Below, one piece after another: positions 25,939 to 35,784 of a stretch of DNA of 64,000 nucleotides (the stretch's first letter is position 1; each line of letters begins with the position of its first letter). The DNA lies in assembly GCF_000763385.1 (NCBI RefSeq), contig NZ_JQFA01000002.1, positions 3,778,159-3,842,158 of the forward strand, given 5' to 3'. Source of the DNA: Leptolyngbya sp. KIOST-1. Its GTDB lineage: Bacteria > Cyanobacteriota > Cyanobacteriia > Phormidesmidales > Phormidesmidaceae. The notes under the pieces were generated by a model that ran no database searches, was not told where the DNA came from, and saw nothing but the letters and a program-made list of their open reading frames with translations. The translations under genes and the position numbers were made by a program.

Positions 25939-27246
25939 ATGACTCCCTCTTCATCGCTAGAGCTAGGTATGGGTAGCAATGAAAGGTTGGATTCAATCTT
26001 TGAAGCTATTCAAGATCTTCAATCAGGGAAAATGATTATTGTAGTCGATGACGATGACAGGGAAAATGAGGGGGATTTGGTTTGCTCGGCTCAGTTTACT
26101 ACGCCGGATATAGTAAACTTTATGGCAACTCATGCCAGGGGTTTGCTTTGTTTGTCGATGGAGGAAAAAAGGCTTCAAGAACTAAACCTAAATCCAATGG
26201 TTCTTGAAAATTCTGATCCGCATGGAACAGCCTTTATGGTTAGTGTAGATGCTGGAACTTCCTCCGGCGTTACTACAGGTATTTCTGCTCATGATCGTGC
26301 TAGAACGATTCAAGCTTGTATTAACCCTAATACTCATCCGTCGGATTTAAGAAAGCCTGGTCATGTTTTTCCATTAAAAGCCAAGCAAGGAGGAGTCCTT
26401 GTCCGAGCTGGCCATACTGAAGCTAGCGTTGATCTAATGAGGTTGGCAGGACTTAATCCTGCCGCTGTGATTTGTGAGATTCAAAATGAGGATGGTAGTA
26501 TGGCAAGGCTTCCTCAACTATTTAAGTATGCAAAGCAGCATGGGCTCAGAGTTATTAGCATTGCTGCTCTGATAAATTATCGCTTGCAAACTGAGAGGTT
26601 AATTCAATGCGAAGCCATTTCGGCTCTCCCTACTAAGTTTGGTTACTTTAAAGCTTATGCCTACCGAAATCTCATTGATAACTCTGAGCATGTTGCGCTT
26701 GTAAAAGGGGATAAAACAAAATTCTCCGAGAGTGACGTCATAGTTCGCGTCCATTCCGAATGCTTAACAGGAGATGCTTTTGGTTCCCTTCGTTGTGATT
26801 GTAGGTCTCAGTTGCACACAGCATTAGAAATAATTAATGCAGAGGGAAGCGGAGTATTACTTTATTTACGACAAGAAGGTAGAGGCATTGGATTAATTAA
26901 CAAGTTGAAGGCTTACTCTTTGCAAGACAATGGTTTAGACACCGTAGAAGCCAACGAGGAACTTGGTTTTGGTTCCGATCTTAGAAACTATGGTATTGGC
27001 GCTCAAATCTTAATTGATCTCGGCATTAATACGCTGAGACTTTTAACTAATAATCCCAGAAAGATAAGTGGGCTAAAGGGTTTTGGCTTAAATGTTGTTG
27101 ATAGAATTCCTTTGCTTTCAGAAGTAAATCCTCATAATGCATCTTATCTGGTTACTAAGGCTAACAAGCTAGGGCACTTACTTCTAAACACAGAGTACGT
27201 AGAAAATATTTTATCTAGTAAGTTCAGAGCTGCTGATGTCGCGTAG
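25939..27246 (+). CDS. ribBA: Bifunctional DHBP synthase / GTP cyclohydrolase II
   Basis: 435 residues with both enzymes of riboflavin entry. RibB spans about 10-215, with [25 protein letters not shown] and [15 protein letters not shown]; it makes 3,4-dihydroxy-2-butanone 4-phosphate from ribulose 5-phosphate. RibA spans about 225-420, with zinc-binding [16 protein letters not shown], the catalytic [17 protein letters not shown] and [16 protein letters not shown]; it opens GTP. The gene is divergent from a flavin-dependent monooxygenase operon and AT-rich like it, so it is probably an island-borne extra copy that raises flavin supply. Confidence 0.93.
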   Translation: MTPSSSLELGMGSNERLDSIFEAIQDLQSGKMIIVVDDDDRENEGDLVCSAQFTTPDIVNFMATHARGLLCLSMEEKRLQELNLNPMVLENSDPHGTAFMVSVDAGTSSGVTTGISAHDRARTIQACINPNTHPSDLRKPGHVFPLKAKQGGVLVRAGHTEASVDLMRLAGLNPAAVICEIQNEDGSMARLPQLFKYAKQHGLRVISIAALINYRLQTERLIQCEAISALPTKFGYFKAYAYRNLIDNSEHVALVKGDKTKFSESDVIVRVHSECLTGDAFGSLRCDCRSQLHTALEIINAEGSGVLLYLRQEGRGIGLINKLKAYSLQDNGLDTVEANEELGFGSDLRNYGIGAQILIDLGINTLRLLTNNPRKISGLKGFGLNVVDRIPLLSEVNPHNASYLVTKANKLGHLLLNTEYVENILSSKFRAADVA

Positions 27247-27319
27247 GCTTTCACTTAATACGTTTTAGTGATTTCAGGAAAGCCATTTCATCAATCTTCT
27301 ACTTTGCTACTATTCTCCT

Positions 27320-27544
27320 CTACTGAATAGTGCCATAGATGCCTATGAGAGGCCAGTGGTAAGCAACCCAGAACTCGGCTAGCAGCTTGAGGGGCACCGC
27401 GACATCGCTCTGGTAGGTTCTAAGGTCGGGGTAGGTCAGCACCACATCATTGATGGCCCGCAGCAGCGCAATCTTGTAGCTCGTTACCGTCGCATCGTGC
27501 TTGAGGATGGTGCTGATGACTTTATCGGGGGAGATGGGGCTCAT
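27320..27544 (-). pseudogene. N-terminal fragment of a cyanobacterial HNH-type protein
   Basis: 74 residues: MSPISPDKVISTILKHDATV, TSYKIALLRAINDVVLTYPD, VAVPLKLLAEFWVAYHWP, then unrelated residues and a stop. The first 65 residues resemble the start of a family of large cyanobacterial proteins annotated as HNH endonucleases. It is cut short, GC-richer than the flanking island genes, and overlaps the tail of a umuC fragment. Confidence 0.5.
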
Positions 27545-27776
27545 CGCTCTTTTCTAGCCCCAACGCCTCAAGTTGTCGAGTGCTGTCCTGTAAAAGTGTC
27601 CTGCTTAAAATTAAGGCCCTGTAAACAGGCTTCCAGACCCTCACAGTCGGCAGTTCTCCCCAGTGGGTCGTATACCTCTTCGAGAAATACTCTGAACGCA
27701 TGGCCCAGCGGGGCTTCAGGCCCAGGGCACCAAACTTGACGGCATCAGGGCTGAGCTTGCGGTTGAGGTTGTCCAT
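27522..27776 (-). pseudogene. umuC: DNA polymerase V subunit UmuC, C-terminal fragment
   Basis: Residues 1-47 of this frame, MDNLNRKLSPDAVKFGALGL, KPRWAMRSEYFSKRYTTHWG and ELPTV, match the extreme C terminus of UmuC (the RYTTxWxELP block). The rest of the Y-family polymerase is missing and the sequence after VRV is foreign. It is a host-type scar between the two AT-rich clusters. Confidence 0.65.
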
Positions 27777-28530
27777 TAGTGACTGAGAACGGTATTGATG
27801 GCTTTATCTGATGCGATGTACAAGGCTATATTGCGCCTGGCTATATAGGATCTCAAAGGGACAAAAATCAGGACATACCTTTCTTCTGCGGGTTCCCGAC
27901 TTTGCCACTGTCTCATAGGAGAGCCATGCATAGGAGTTCTGTCTTTTATACATCCGTGAAATACTTCAATGAGACTATCCTGCAAGGGACTTGAAATTGA
28001 AATGTCTTTATCAATACAACAGCTCCTTATCTCCCCATCTATTATAGATTGTCATAGCAACTAGCCTAAAACTTCGCTCATCTAAGTCCTGAAAGATTCT
28101 TAGATTCGGTTTTTACGACCTACTTTAGATAGGTGATGCTCCTTGGGCTAAGGTTTTTACCACCAAAGAGGTTGTCATGTTTATTTTTTGTCAGAACTTG
28201 AAGTGTTATCTTCGGGTATTTTGGTTAAACCTAAAATTTGCTTGATCGCATACGCATGGACAAAAGTCTGCGAATCAAAGAGCATTAACGCAGAAACTAG
28301 AAATGGTAAAACCAGAAATAGATTGAATTTTATGGTGCAAGTATGGCCAAGCGATTGCTTGATTGTTAACGGGAATTCAAGTAGATCAGGGTAAAGGTCG
28401 GCCTTAGTAGTCGACGCTACAGAATCTTCACTCCTTTAACCCTAGACTCCACTCAAAATATAGTGATCAATAAGCCTATTTGTCATAGGTCTTTTTAACC
28501 AATAAGCTTGAGCTCTAGATTTTAGGTCAA
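27777..28530. other. Gene-free stretch upstream of hyuA
   Basis: 754 bases. Short frames here (for example 68-69 codons) lack ribosome sites and recognisable features. The base composition changes from mixed to AT-rich toward 28000. It should carry the rightward promoter of the hyuA operon; no clear site stands out. Confidence 0.45.
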
Positions 28531-30597
28531 ATGCAAAAATATTTCATTGGAATTGATGTTGGCGGCACTTTTTCAGATGTTGTTGTTGTTGATGCCGAGG
28601 GCAGCATTACAACTGAAAAGGCTCCCACAACTCCTGAAGACCCTACAGATGGAATGCTGCATGCCCTTTTAAAGGTCTCAGGAAAACTAGATATTTCGGT
28701 GAATGAGCTGCTGTCAGAAACTGCCAGATTTGTTTATGGTAGCACCATTGCACTAAATACCTTGGTTGAAAAGAAGGGTGAAAAGACAGCATTTATAACG
28801 ACAAAAGGCTTTAAAGATACGTTGGTCATGCGTCGCACCTGGCGTGAGAATATGTATGATTTGCGAGCTGAATTTCCCGAGCCGCTAATTCCTCGAAATT
28901 TGATTTTTGAATTGAATGAGCGGGTCAATCGTGATGGCGAGACTATTGATCCTATTTCTGAAGAAGAAGTTGATGCGATCGTTACTCAGCTAGAGCAGAC
29001 TGGAATCGAATCAGTCGGGATATCTCTTATTTTTGCCTTTCGCAATCCAAGCAACGAACAGAAGCTTGTCTGGGCTCTGCAGCAGCGTCTCCCTAATCTA
29101 TTAATTTCATCGTCTTCCGAACTATGTCCCGAAATTCGAGATTATGAGAGGGCTAGCACGGTTGCGGTAAATGCTTATCTACAACCTCGTGTGAATGCTC
29201 ACCTTAAGAAACTGTCCGATCAGCTAGCAGCCAAATCCTTAGCAATTGCGCCTCAAATCATGCAATCTAATGGAGGCGTGATTGATGCTCAAGAAGCAGC
29301 CCAGCGTGCCGTCAATCTCCTCTTGTCAGGGCCAGCTGGAGGAGTTATTGGAGGCGTCTTACTCAATGAATTGCTGAACGAGCCACAATTGATCGCCTTT
29401 GACATGGGGGGTACCAGTTGTGACTTGAGCTTGATCTATGCTGGTAAGCCTATCGGCTCAACCTACCTATCTCAACAAACTCGCTTTACAGGTTGGGACA
29501 TTATCACCCCCTTTATCGATATTCATAGTATTGGGTCTGGTGGTGGATCCTTAGCCTGGTTAGATAAGGCAAATGGTCTCCATTTAGGACCTCAGTCAGC
29601 AGGAGCTGAACCCGGCCCAGTTTGTTATGGCAAAGGAGGCACTGCACCCACGGTTACTGATGCCAATTTGCTCCTAGGTTACCTCAATCCTACATTCTTT
29701 CTAGGGGGCACAATTTCGCTCGATCAGGCTTTAGCAACTGAAGCTCTGGAACGGATGGCTGCAGTTCTCAATCTGACTTCTACAGAGCTTGCCAGTGGAC
29801 TATTCCAAATGGCGAATGAGCAAATCATCAATGCTATCCAGGTGATTACCTTGCAAAAGGGATATGACCCACAAGCCTTTACTTTACTTTGCTTTGGGGG
29901 GGCAGGGGCACTCCATGCACCTGCGGTAGCAGCTCAAATGGGCATTCAGAAAGTAATTGTGCCACGGCAAGCATCAACCTATTCAGCTATGGGGTTGCTA
30001 GCATCTGATATTCAATTAGATTTTGTCCGTAGTCCATTCAGCTTATTAAAAGATAGTGATCAAGTTGCCCTAGAAAAGATTTTCCAAGATATGGAGATGC
30101 TAGCAGCCAAAGAATTGAAAAAATCTGGTGTTAGCCCTGAACAAATGTCTTTTCAGCGACAGGCCGACATGCGATATCTTGGGCAATCTCATGAAATTCG
30201 GGTTCTTCTAACAAGTCCGGGGTGTGATTTAGCCGCACTTAAGCAAGCTTACGAAGTCCAGTATGAGGAAATTTATGGCTACTTAAATGAGCTTGCTGAC
30301 ATTCAACTAGTTAATTTGCGCCTGAGTGCCCTAGGGTCAACTATTAAGCCCCAATTTAAAATGGGAGAGCCTTCTTCCCTCGCCCTCGAAGACTGCCTAA
30401 AATCGGAGCGGAAGGCATACTTTAAGGAAGCTAATGATTACTTGCTTGTTCCTGTCTATGACGGTGGTCTTTTGGCATGTGGTCACCAATTTGAAGGGCC
30501 AGCTATCATCGAGTTAGATGACACTACTATCGTAATTCGACCGCAACAGTCACTTACCATCGATGACCACGGAAACTTTATTATTTTAGCCGCTTAG
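28531..30597 (+). CDS. hyuA: Hydantoinase/oxoprolinase family protein HyuA
   Basis: 688 residues. The N-terminal domain has GIDVGGTFSDVVVVD (residues 7-21), YGSTIALNTLVEKKG and FKDTLVMRR. The central ASKHA ATPase domain has LLLSGPAGGVIGGVLL, AFDMGGTSCDLSLIY and IGSGGGSLAWLD; the C-terminal domain follows from about 500. HyuA phosphorylates or ATP-activates cyclic amides such as N-methylhydantoin or 5-oxoproline together with HyuB. It is the first gene of the rightward cluster, 41 bases before hyuB. The real substrate is unknown; the oxygenase and ABC transporter downstream suggest an imported heterocycle. Confidence 0.92.
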   Translation: MQKYFIGIDVGGTFSDVVVVDAEGSITTEKAPTTPEDPTDGMLHALLKVSGKLDISVNELLSETARFVYGSTIALNTLVEKKGEKTAFITTKGFKDTLVMRRTWRENMYDLRAEFPEPLIPRNLIFELNERVNRDGETIDPISEEEVDAIVTQLEQTGIESVGISLIFAFRNPSNEQKLVWALQQRLPNLLISSSSELCPEIRDYERASTVAVNAYLQPRVNAHLKKLSDQLAAKSLAIAPQIMQSNGGVIDAQEAAQRAVNLLLSGPAGGVIGGVLLNELLNEPQLIAFDMGGTSCDLSLIYAGKPIGSTYLSQQTRFTGWDIITPFIDIHSIGSGGGSLAWLDKANGLHLGPQSAGAEPGPVCYGKGGTAPTVTDANLLLGYLNPTFFLGGTISLDQALATEALERMAAVLNLTSTELASGLFQMANEQIINAIQVITLQKGYDPQAFTLLCFGGAGALHAPAVAAQMGIQKVIVPRQASTYSAMGLLASDIQLDFVRSPFSLLKDSDQVALEKIFQDMEMLAAKELKKSGVSPEQMSFQRQADMRYLGQSHEIRVLLTSPGCDLAALKQAYEVQYEEIYGYLNELADIQLVNLRLSALGSTIKPQFKMGEPSSLALEDCLKSERKAYFKEANDYLLVPVYDGGLLACGHQFEGPAIIELDDTTIVIRPQQSLTIDDHGNFIILAA

Positions 30598-30638
30598 CCT
30601 TTCAGCCCAATTATTGTTCTACAAGTTTTGTTTTCATT

Positions 30639-32357
30639 ATGGTCGCAGTTTCTGGTCCCAAAGATACTCAGAAGACTCAATCAAGAACTGATCCAATCAC
30701 CCTCGAAATCGTCAGCAATCGTCTAGAGGCCATCGGTAAGGAAATGGGGATTACTCTCCTCAAAACTGCCCACACGTCCATTTTTTGCGAATGCCAGGAT
30801 TTCTCTGTTTCCACCTTTACTTATAAAGGGGAATTGCTGACCATGGGGCAATTTATTCCCCACCACCAAGGGGGTGTATCCCAAGCTTTACAGCAGATTG
30901 TTAACCAACGAGTGCCAGATGAGTTTAAGCAGGGTGACGTCTACATCATCAATGATTCTTATCTGGGTGGTACTCATCCACAGGATCTAAGCCTGTTAGC
31001 TCCAATTTTTGTCGAAGACGAAATGGTTGGGTTTTCAGGATGTACGGCCCACCAGATTGATATCGGAGGCATGACAGCAGGAGGCTATGCCCCCAAAGCT
31101 AGCAGTATTTATCAGGAAGGGATTCGATTCCCCGGCATCAAGCTTGTTGACCAGGGCATCTTGCAGACCTCAGTTCTTGATATGTTTATTCGAGCCGTGC
31201 GCCTACCCTATCAACAACGGGGGGACATCTTAGCTCAATTAGCAACGGTGCGCCGGGGGACCGAACGGATTGCTGAGGTCGCTGCTAAGTATGGTGCTAT
31301 CCAATTTAAACAGATTCAAAATGACATCCTAGATCACGCCGAGGTCTTAGCTAGAGCTGAAATTGAGAAATTACCTGACGGTGTTTACGAAGCTGTTGAC
31401 TACATTGACCATGATGGTCATGAAGCACGTCTTTATAAGCTTTGCCTGAAATTGACGATCGTTGGTTCCGATATTCATTTGGACTTTGATGGAACAGATA
31501 ATCAGGCAGCAGGGTTCATTAATGCCTCTTTCTCAAATACGGTGGCGTCTTCCTGGGCAGGATTAATGCTGTTTCTAGATCCTTCAATTCCTAGAAATCA
31601 TGGATTCTTTCGGCCTATCAGTGTATCAGCCCCGGAAGGCTGCCTCTTTAATCCTCGTTTTCCAGCTCCTATCGGCGGATCTACCACAGAAGGAGGGGGA
31701 CGGGTCTATGATTTGCTGTTACAAGCTCTATCAAAGGCTCAACCCGAACGTGGAATCGGTACTTGGTCCATGATGTGGTCGGCACTGTTTTTCTCAGGCA
31801 CTCATCCCAAAACAGGTGAGCCTTTTATACATAATGTCCTAGATGGTTTAGGTACTGGCGGTGGAGCAAGAGCCAGTTTAGATGGCTGGCACGCCTCTTG
31901 CATTGCCTCCAGTAATTCTATGATTCCCAATGTCGAGGTAGAAGAAGAAAATTTTCCAGTTCGCTACCTGCGGCGCGAACTAAAGACCGATACAGGTGGT
32001 CCTGGCCAGTTTCGCGGAGGTTGCGCTTTAGAAACCGAGATTTTAGTTGAGGTTGATTGTCTTTTAACTGCATTTACCAGCCGTAAAGATTGTCCGCCTC
32101 CCGGCATTTTTGGAGGACATTCTGGTGGTGCATCGATTTTTAAGATCATCCGCAATAACGGAACTGAAGAAGAACTTCCTCAAAAAGTAGCTGACGTGCC
32201 CGTACAGGCAGGGGATCGAGTCATCCTTAGACCGGGAGGAGGTGGAGGCTATGGTGAGCCGCAATTACGTGATCGTACCAAAGTTCGTGAAGACCTAAAG
32301 TTGGGATTTATCTCGCCACAAGCCGCTGCCAACACTTACCAGCTTGATATTGCCTGA
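30639..32357 (+). CDS. hyuB: Hydantoinase B/oxoprolinase family protein HyuB
   Basis: 572 residues with the HyuB signature blocks DPITLEIVSNRLEAIGKEMG, CQDFSVSTFTYKGELLTMGQ, VYIINDSYLGGTHPQDLSLL, GCTAHQIDIGGMTAGGYAPK and FRGGCALETEI, ending with RPGGGGGYGEP. HyuB completes ring hydrolysis after activation by HyuA. Length is normal for the stand-alone beta subunit. It follows hyuA and precedes the substrate-binding lipoprotein gene by 81 bases, so the transporter likely feeds this enzyme pair. Confidence 0.92.
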   Translation: MVAVSGPKDTQKTQSRTDPITLEIVSNRLEAIGKEMGITLLKTAHTSIFCECQDFSVSTFTYKGELLTMGQFIPHHQGGVSQALQQIVNQRVPDEFKQGDVYIINDSYLGGTHPQDLSLLAPIFVEDEMVGFSGCTAHQIDIGGMTAGGYAPKASSIYQEGIRFPGIKLVDQGILQTSVLDMFIRAVRLPYQQRGDILAQLATVRRGTERIAEVAAKYGAIQFKQIQNDILDHAEVLARAEIEKLPDGVYEAVDYIDHDGHEARLYKLCLKLTIVGSDIHLDFDGTDNQAAGFINASFSNTVASSWAGLMLFLDPSIPRNHGFFRPISVSAPEGCLFNPRFPAPIGGSTTEGGGRVYDLLLQALSKAQPERGIGTWSMMWSALFFSGTHPKTGEPFIHNVLDGLGTGGGARASLDGWHASCIASSNSMIPNVEVEEENFPVRYLRRELKTDTGGPGQFRGGCALETEILVEVDCLLTAFTSRKDCPPPGIFGGHSGGASIFKIIRNNGTEEELPQKVADVPVQAGDRVILRPGGGGGYGEPQLRDRTKVREDLKLGFISPQAAANTYQLDIA

Positions 32358-32438
32358 TTACGTTCACCTTTTCTATTGCGGAACAGAGAAGTAATATCCG
32401 GTTGGCCCAAAGTTATATCTACAAGGAGTGATTGAAAA

Positions 32439-33365
32439 ATGAGACTGATAAAACTAGGTAAGGTATGGCAAGCCTTAGGATTATTTTGCTTGATCCTATT
32501 CGCCAGTTTCACTCTCAAAGCCTGCAGTACCTCACCTACGAAGGTCTCAGAGGGTAGTATAGCCCAAGCTCAGGCTACCCCTATGCAAGCTAATGAAGCA
32601 AGTACTTATGACCGGGTGCTTGAATCTGGGAAGATCAGGGCAGCTTACATTGTCTATCCTCCTGGTAGCTTTAAAGATCCCAACACAGGTGAACTGTCAG
32701 GGGTTTTTATCGATGCTCTTAACCAAGCTGGAGAAGACTTAGAGCTTGAAGTGGAATGGACTGAAGAAGTGGCCTGGGGCACTATGATTGAAGGTCTATT
32801 GAGCGATCGCTACGATATTGTTGGCAATGGCATTTGGGAAACCCCTAGCCGTGGAAAAGTCGTAGACTTTACAATTCCCCTCTTTTATTCAGGCTTAGGA
32901 GTTTACGTTAGAAGCGATGAAAATCGCTTCAACAATGACATCAAGGCAGCGAATTCGAGCGATGTTAAGATTGCCATCATTGACGGTGAAATTTCTGAAT
33001 TAGTTGCCAAAACAAAGTTTCCTAAAGCAGAAACTGTTTCATTAGGTCAAATTTCAGATGTTTCCCAGATGATGCTGAATGTCTCTCAAGGAAAGGCTGA
33101 TGTAGCTGTGATTGAGCCCTATATTGGCTACGAATTTCTCCAGCAGAATCCCGGAACCTTAAAAAATGCTGCCCAGGACCAGCCAATCGCAGTATTCGGC
33201 AATTCTATGATGTTTAAGAATAATCAGCCTAAATTTGAGTCTATGCTGAATACTGCTCTGCAAAGTCAGTTAAATGGTGGCAATATTGCATCGCTGATGG
33301 AGAAATATATTCCTGAAGATGGACTGATGTACCCTGTAGCTTTTCCTTATCGCTCTGATTCATGA
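32439..33365 (+). CDS. ABC transporter substrate-binding lipoprotein (amino-acid type)
   Basis: 308 residues from ATG 32439 with AAGGAG upstream. A lipoprotein signal with the lipobox LKAC (Cys29) precedes a type 2 periplasmic-binding fold: YDRVLESGKIRAAYIVYPPG, DPNTGELSGVFIDALNQAGE, VEWTEEVAWGTMIEGLLSDR, DIVGNGIWETPSRGKVVDFT. This is the polar amino-acid-binding (SBP family 3) pattern. The stop overlaps the permease start by 4 bases. Ligand unknown; given hyuAB it may be a hydantoin- or oxoproline-like compound. Confidence 0.87.
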   Translation: MRLIKLGKVWQALGLFCLILFASFTLKACSTSPTKVSEGSIAQAQATPMQANEASTYDRVLESGKIRAAYIVYPPGSFKDPNTGELSGVFIDALNQAGEDLELEVEWTEEVAWGTMIEGLLSDRYDIVGNGIWETPSRGKVVDFTIPLFYSGLGVYVRSDENRFNNDIKAANSSDVKIAIIDGEISELVAKTKFPKAETVSLGQISDVSQMMLNVSQGKADVAVIEPYIGYEFLQQNPGTLKNAAQDQPIAVFGNSMMFKNNQPKFESMLNTALQSQLNGGNIASLMEKYIPEDGLMYPVAFPYRSDS

Positions 33366-34024
33366 CTGTATTAGAGATTCTTGTTAACTATCAGCAAGGG
33401 TTCTTATCCGGCCTTAAAGTGACCCTTCAACTCTGTTTGATCATCTGGTCATTCGGTTTGATTGCCGGAACTGTTTTAGGGGGCCTAAGCGCTAGAATTT
33501 CTTGGCTGGCAGTTATTGCTCGCCTGGGCTCCTTTATCCTTTCAGGAATTCCCATACTTGTTTTTTTGTTTTGGTTGCATTTTCCAGCTCAAGCTGTTTT
33601 TAATATTGTTGTAAATCCCTTCTACACAGCTGCATTTGTTCTTTCGATTGTGAACCTTTTTGCAGTCGCTGATATTGTAAGGGGATCACTCCTAGAGTTT
33701 CCAAAGCAATATAATACTGCGGCCAAGGTTTGTGGAATTTCCGGATTGGATACTTTGTTTTTCATTCAAGTTCCAATCATTTTTAGGCAAACTTTGCCGA
33801 CACTGATTATCACTCAGGTCAATATGCTACAGGCAACGTTATTCGCTAGTTTGATTTCTGTGGAAGAAATATTTCGTGTAGCTCAGCGAATTAACTCCTC
33901 TATTTATAAGCCTGTAGAAATTTATACTGCTCTAGGTATCTTCTTTTTGGCGGTTTGCTTACCTCTAAATGGCTTTGCCTATTGGTTTAGGAATACCTTT
34001 ACCCGTAATTTATCCGAGTCCTGA
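33362..34024 (+). CDS. Amino-acid-type ABC transporter permease
   Basis: 220 residues, about five membrane segments. It begins VLEILVNYQQGFLSGLKVTL and has the inner-membrane coupling loop near the middle (NTAAKVCGISGLDTLFFIQV and PIIFRQTLPTLI), which corresponds to the EAA motif of HisM/GlnP-type permeases. ATGA overlap with the binding-protein gene. A single permease gene suggests a homodimer. Confidence 0.87.
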   Translation: MTVLEILVNYQQGFLSGLKVTLQLCLIIWSFGLIAGTVLGGLSARISWLAVIARLGSFILSGIPILVFLFWLHFPAQAVFNIVVNPFYTAAFVLSIVNLFAVADIVRGSLLEFPKQYNTAAKVCGISGLDTLFFIQVPIIFRQTLPTLIITQVNMLQATLFASLISVEEIFRVAQRINSSIYKPVEIYTALGIFFLAVCLPLNGFAYWFRNTFTRNLSES

Positions 34025-34031
34025 TTTCGCC

Positions 34032-34757
34032 ATGCTTAAAGCTGACAAGATAACCAAAAAATATGGTGAGAAAATCATCTTAAATAATGTCAGCTTAAGC
34101 GTGAAGCCGGGCCAAATTACAGCTTTAATTGGTCCTAGTGGAAGTGGAAAAACAACCTTGTTAAAATCTCTTGCACTACTCGATTATCCTGATCAGGGTA
34201 CTATTTCGCTTGATGACACAACTTATGATTTTCCCTTGGCCAAACGCCAAAAAATTAGGCCTCCTTGGCCTCACGTAACCATTGTCTTCCAGCAACATTT
34301 TTTGTGGCCCCATTTAACCCTCCGCCAGAATATTATGCTGCCTCTTAATCGAAAAGGAATTTTTGCTCGTAAGCAAGCAGAGAGTCTAACTGAATCACTA
34401 GGTTTGACTGAATTTTGTGATCGCTACCCAAATCAAGCTTCCCTTGGGCAGCGGCAACGAACCGCACTAGTTCGAGCATTAGTTTTAGAACCTTCTTACA
34501 TACTGCTAGATGAGGTGACATCGTCCTTAGACGTCGAGCAAGTAAGTGTCATCCTGTCTCATCTACAATCTCTACGAGAGCGAAATATTGGAATTTTAAT
34601 TATTACTCACCTAATTGGGTTTGCTAGTCGTGCTGCCGATCAAATTGTCTTTTTGAATCAAGGTGAAGTCTTAGAGACAGGAGGTGTCGAGCTTTTGAGT
34701 TCACCAAAACATGAGCGTGTTCGAAAGTTTCTGTCTGTTATTGAATCAGCAATGTAG
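34032..34757 (+). CDS. ABC transporter ATP-binding protein (amino-acid type)
   Basis: 241 residues from ATG 34032, 7 bases after the permease stop; an upstream in-frame start would overlap the permease. Walker A GPSGSGKTT is at 34-42, the Q-loop FQQ lies in VTIVFQQHFLWPHLTL, the signature is the variant ASLGQRQR rather than LSGGQ, Walker B is YILLDEVTSSLD, and the H-loop lies in ILIITHLIGFA. Third component of the importer beside hyuAB. Confidence 0.92.
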   Translation: MLKADKITKKYGEKIILNNVSLSVKPGQITALIGPSGSGKTTLLKSLALLDYPDQGTISLDDTTYDFPLAKRQKIRPPWPHVTIVFQQHFLWPHLTLRQNIMLPLNRKGIFARKQAESLTESLGLTEFCDRYPNQASLGQRQRTALVRALVLEPSYILLDEVTSSLDVEQVSVILSHLQSLRERNIGILIITHLIGFASRAADQIVFLNQGEVLETGGVELLSSPKHERVRKFLSVIESAM

Positions 34758-34778
34758 AACTCGAGGAGTCATTGTCGA

Positions 34779-35738
34779 ATGCTTAGCTTGACACAATCAT
34801 CCACCCATCAAGTTCAGGTGATTGATTTCAACCTATTCCTTCAGGGCAGTTTCGAAGAACGCCAACTTATTGCTAGTCAGATCCATCTTGCCTTTCGGGA
34901 AACTGGCTTTATGTATCTGAAGAATCACGGCATTGATCAATCCCTCATTGCACATTCTTTCAGTAACTCAAAGCAGTTTTTTGATTTATCGCTAGACCAA
35001 AAGAAGCAACTTTCATGGTCAGGTGATGCTAACTATTATGAAAAGAGTGGTTATGTGGGCCTAGAAAAGGAAACCTTAGACTTAAGTGGTCCAGGCGACT
35101 TTAAGGAGATGCTCGATATTGGTAAAGCGTGTGGTAATAAATGGGAGTGGCCTTTAGGACAAGAAGCTTTTAGGAATAATATTGGTATTCTCTATCCAGA
35201 ATTAACGAAAGCTGCTAATAATATCTTGGAGGCATTGGCTCTTGCTCTTGATCTACCCGATTCCCAATATTTTGTGGAAACTCATGACGAAGAAGATCAT
35301 GAGTTACGGTTCATCTTTTATCCCCCCATTAATCGTCCACTAAAAGATGGTCAGTTACGTGCAGGTGCCCACACGGATTACGGCAGTATTACTTTACTCT
35401 TCCAGGATCAAGCAGGTGGCCTTGAGGTGAAGCTGCGTTCGGGAGAATGGGTATCTGTTCCTTATATGCCTAACACCATGGTGGTGAATGTAGGCAATCT
35501 TCTTCAGCGCTGGACCAATGATCAATATTGCTCTAACCCCCATAGAGTAGTCCCACCGCAAACTGAGGAATCTGACAGTTCTCGCTATTCAATTGCCTTT
35601 TTTTGCCACCCAAATAGTCGAACTTCAATCACCTGTCTCCCCTGTTGTCAAAGTCCCGAAAATCCTTCTCGCTATCCCAGTATTTTAGCCGGAGACTATA
35701 TAGTTGGTTTGCTACAAGCAACGATTGAGCTCAGCTAG
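34779..35738 (+). CDS. 2-oxoglutarate/Fe(II) oxygenase, isopenicillin-N-synthase-like
   Basis: 319 residues. An N-terminal DIOX_N-type domain (FRETGFMYLKNHGIDQSLIA) is followed by the double-stranded beta helix with iron ligands H198, D200 (GAHTDYGSITLLFQD) and H255 (SNPHRVVPP), and the 2-oxoglutarate-binding R269-x-S271 (SRYSIAFF). Enzymes of this family hydroxylate, desaturate or cleave small molecules. It is the last gene of the hyuAB-ABC cluster (RBS GAGGAG), so it may oxidise the imported compound or a ring-opened product. The substrate cannot be predicted. Confidence 0.9.
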   Translation: MLSLTQSSTHQVQVIDFNLFLQGSFEERQLIASQIHLAFRETGFMYLKNHGIDQSLIAHSFSNSKQFFDLSLDQKKQLSWSGDANYYEKSGYVGLEKETLDLSGPGDFKEMLDIGKACGNKWEWPLGQEAFRNNIGILYPELTKAANNILEALALALDLPDSQYFVETHDEEDHELRFIFYPPINRPLKDGQLRAGAHTDYGSITLLFQDQAGGLEVKLRSGEWVSVPYMPNTMVVNVGNLLQRWTNDQYCSNPHRVVPPQTEESDSSRYSIAFFCHPNSRTSITCLPCCQSPENPSRYPSILAGDYIVGLLQATIELS

Positions 35739-35784
35739 TTTAACGGTAGCTAACCTGAAAGACTGATAATACTCATTTAGGTTA

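Noticed and set aside
27776..28394. Short frames of 68-69 codons before hyuA
   Set aside because: No ribosome sites, no domain, odd composition; treated as non-coding.
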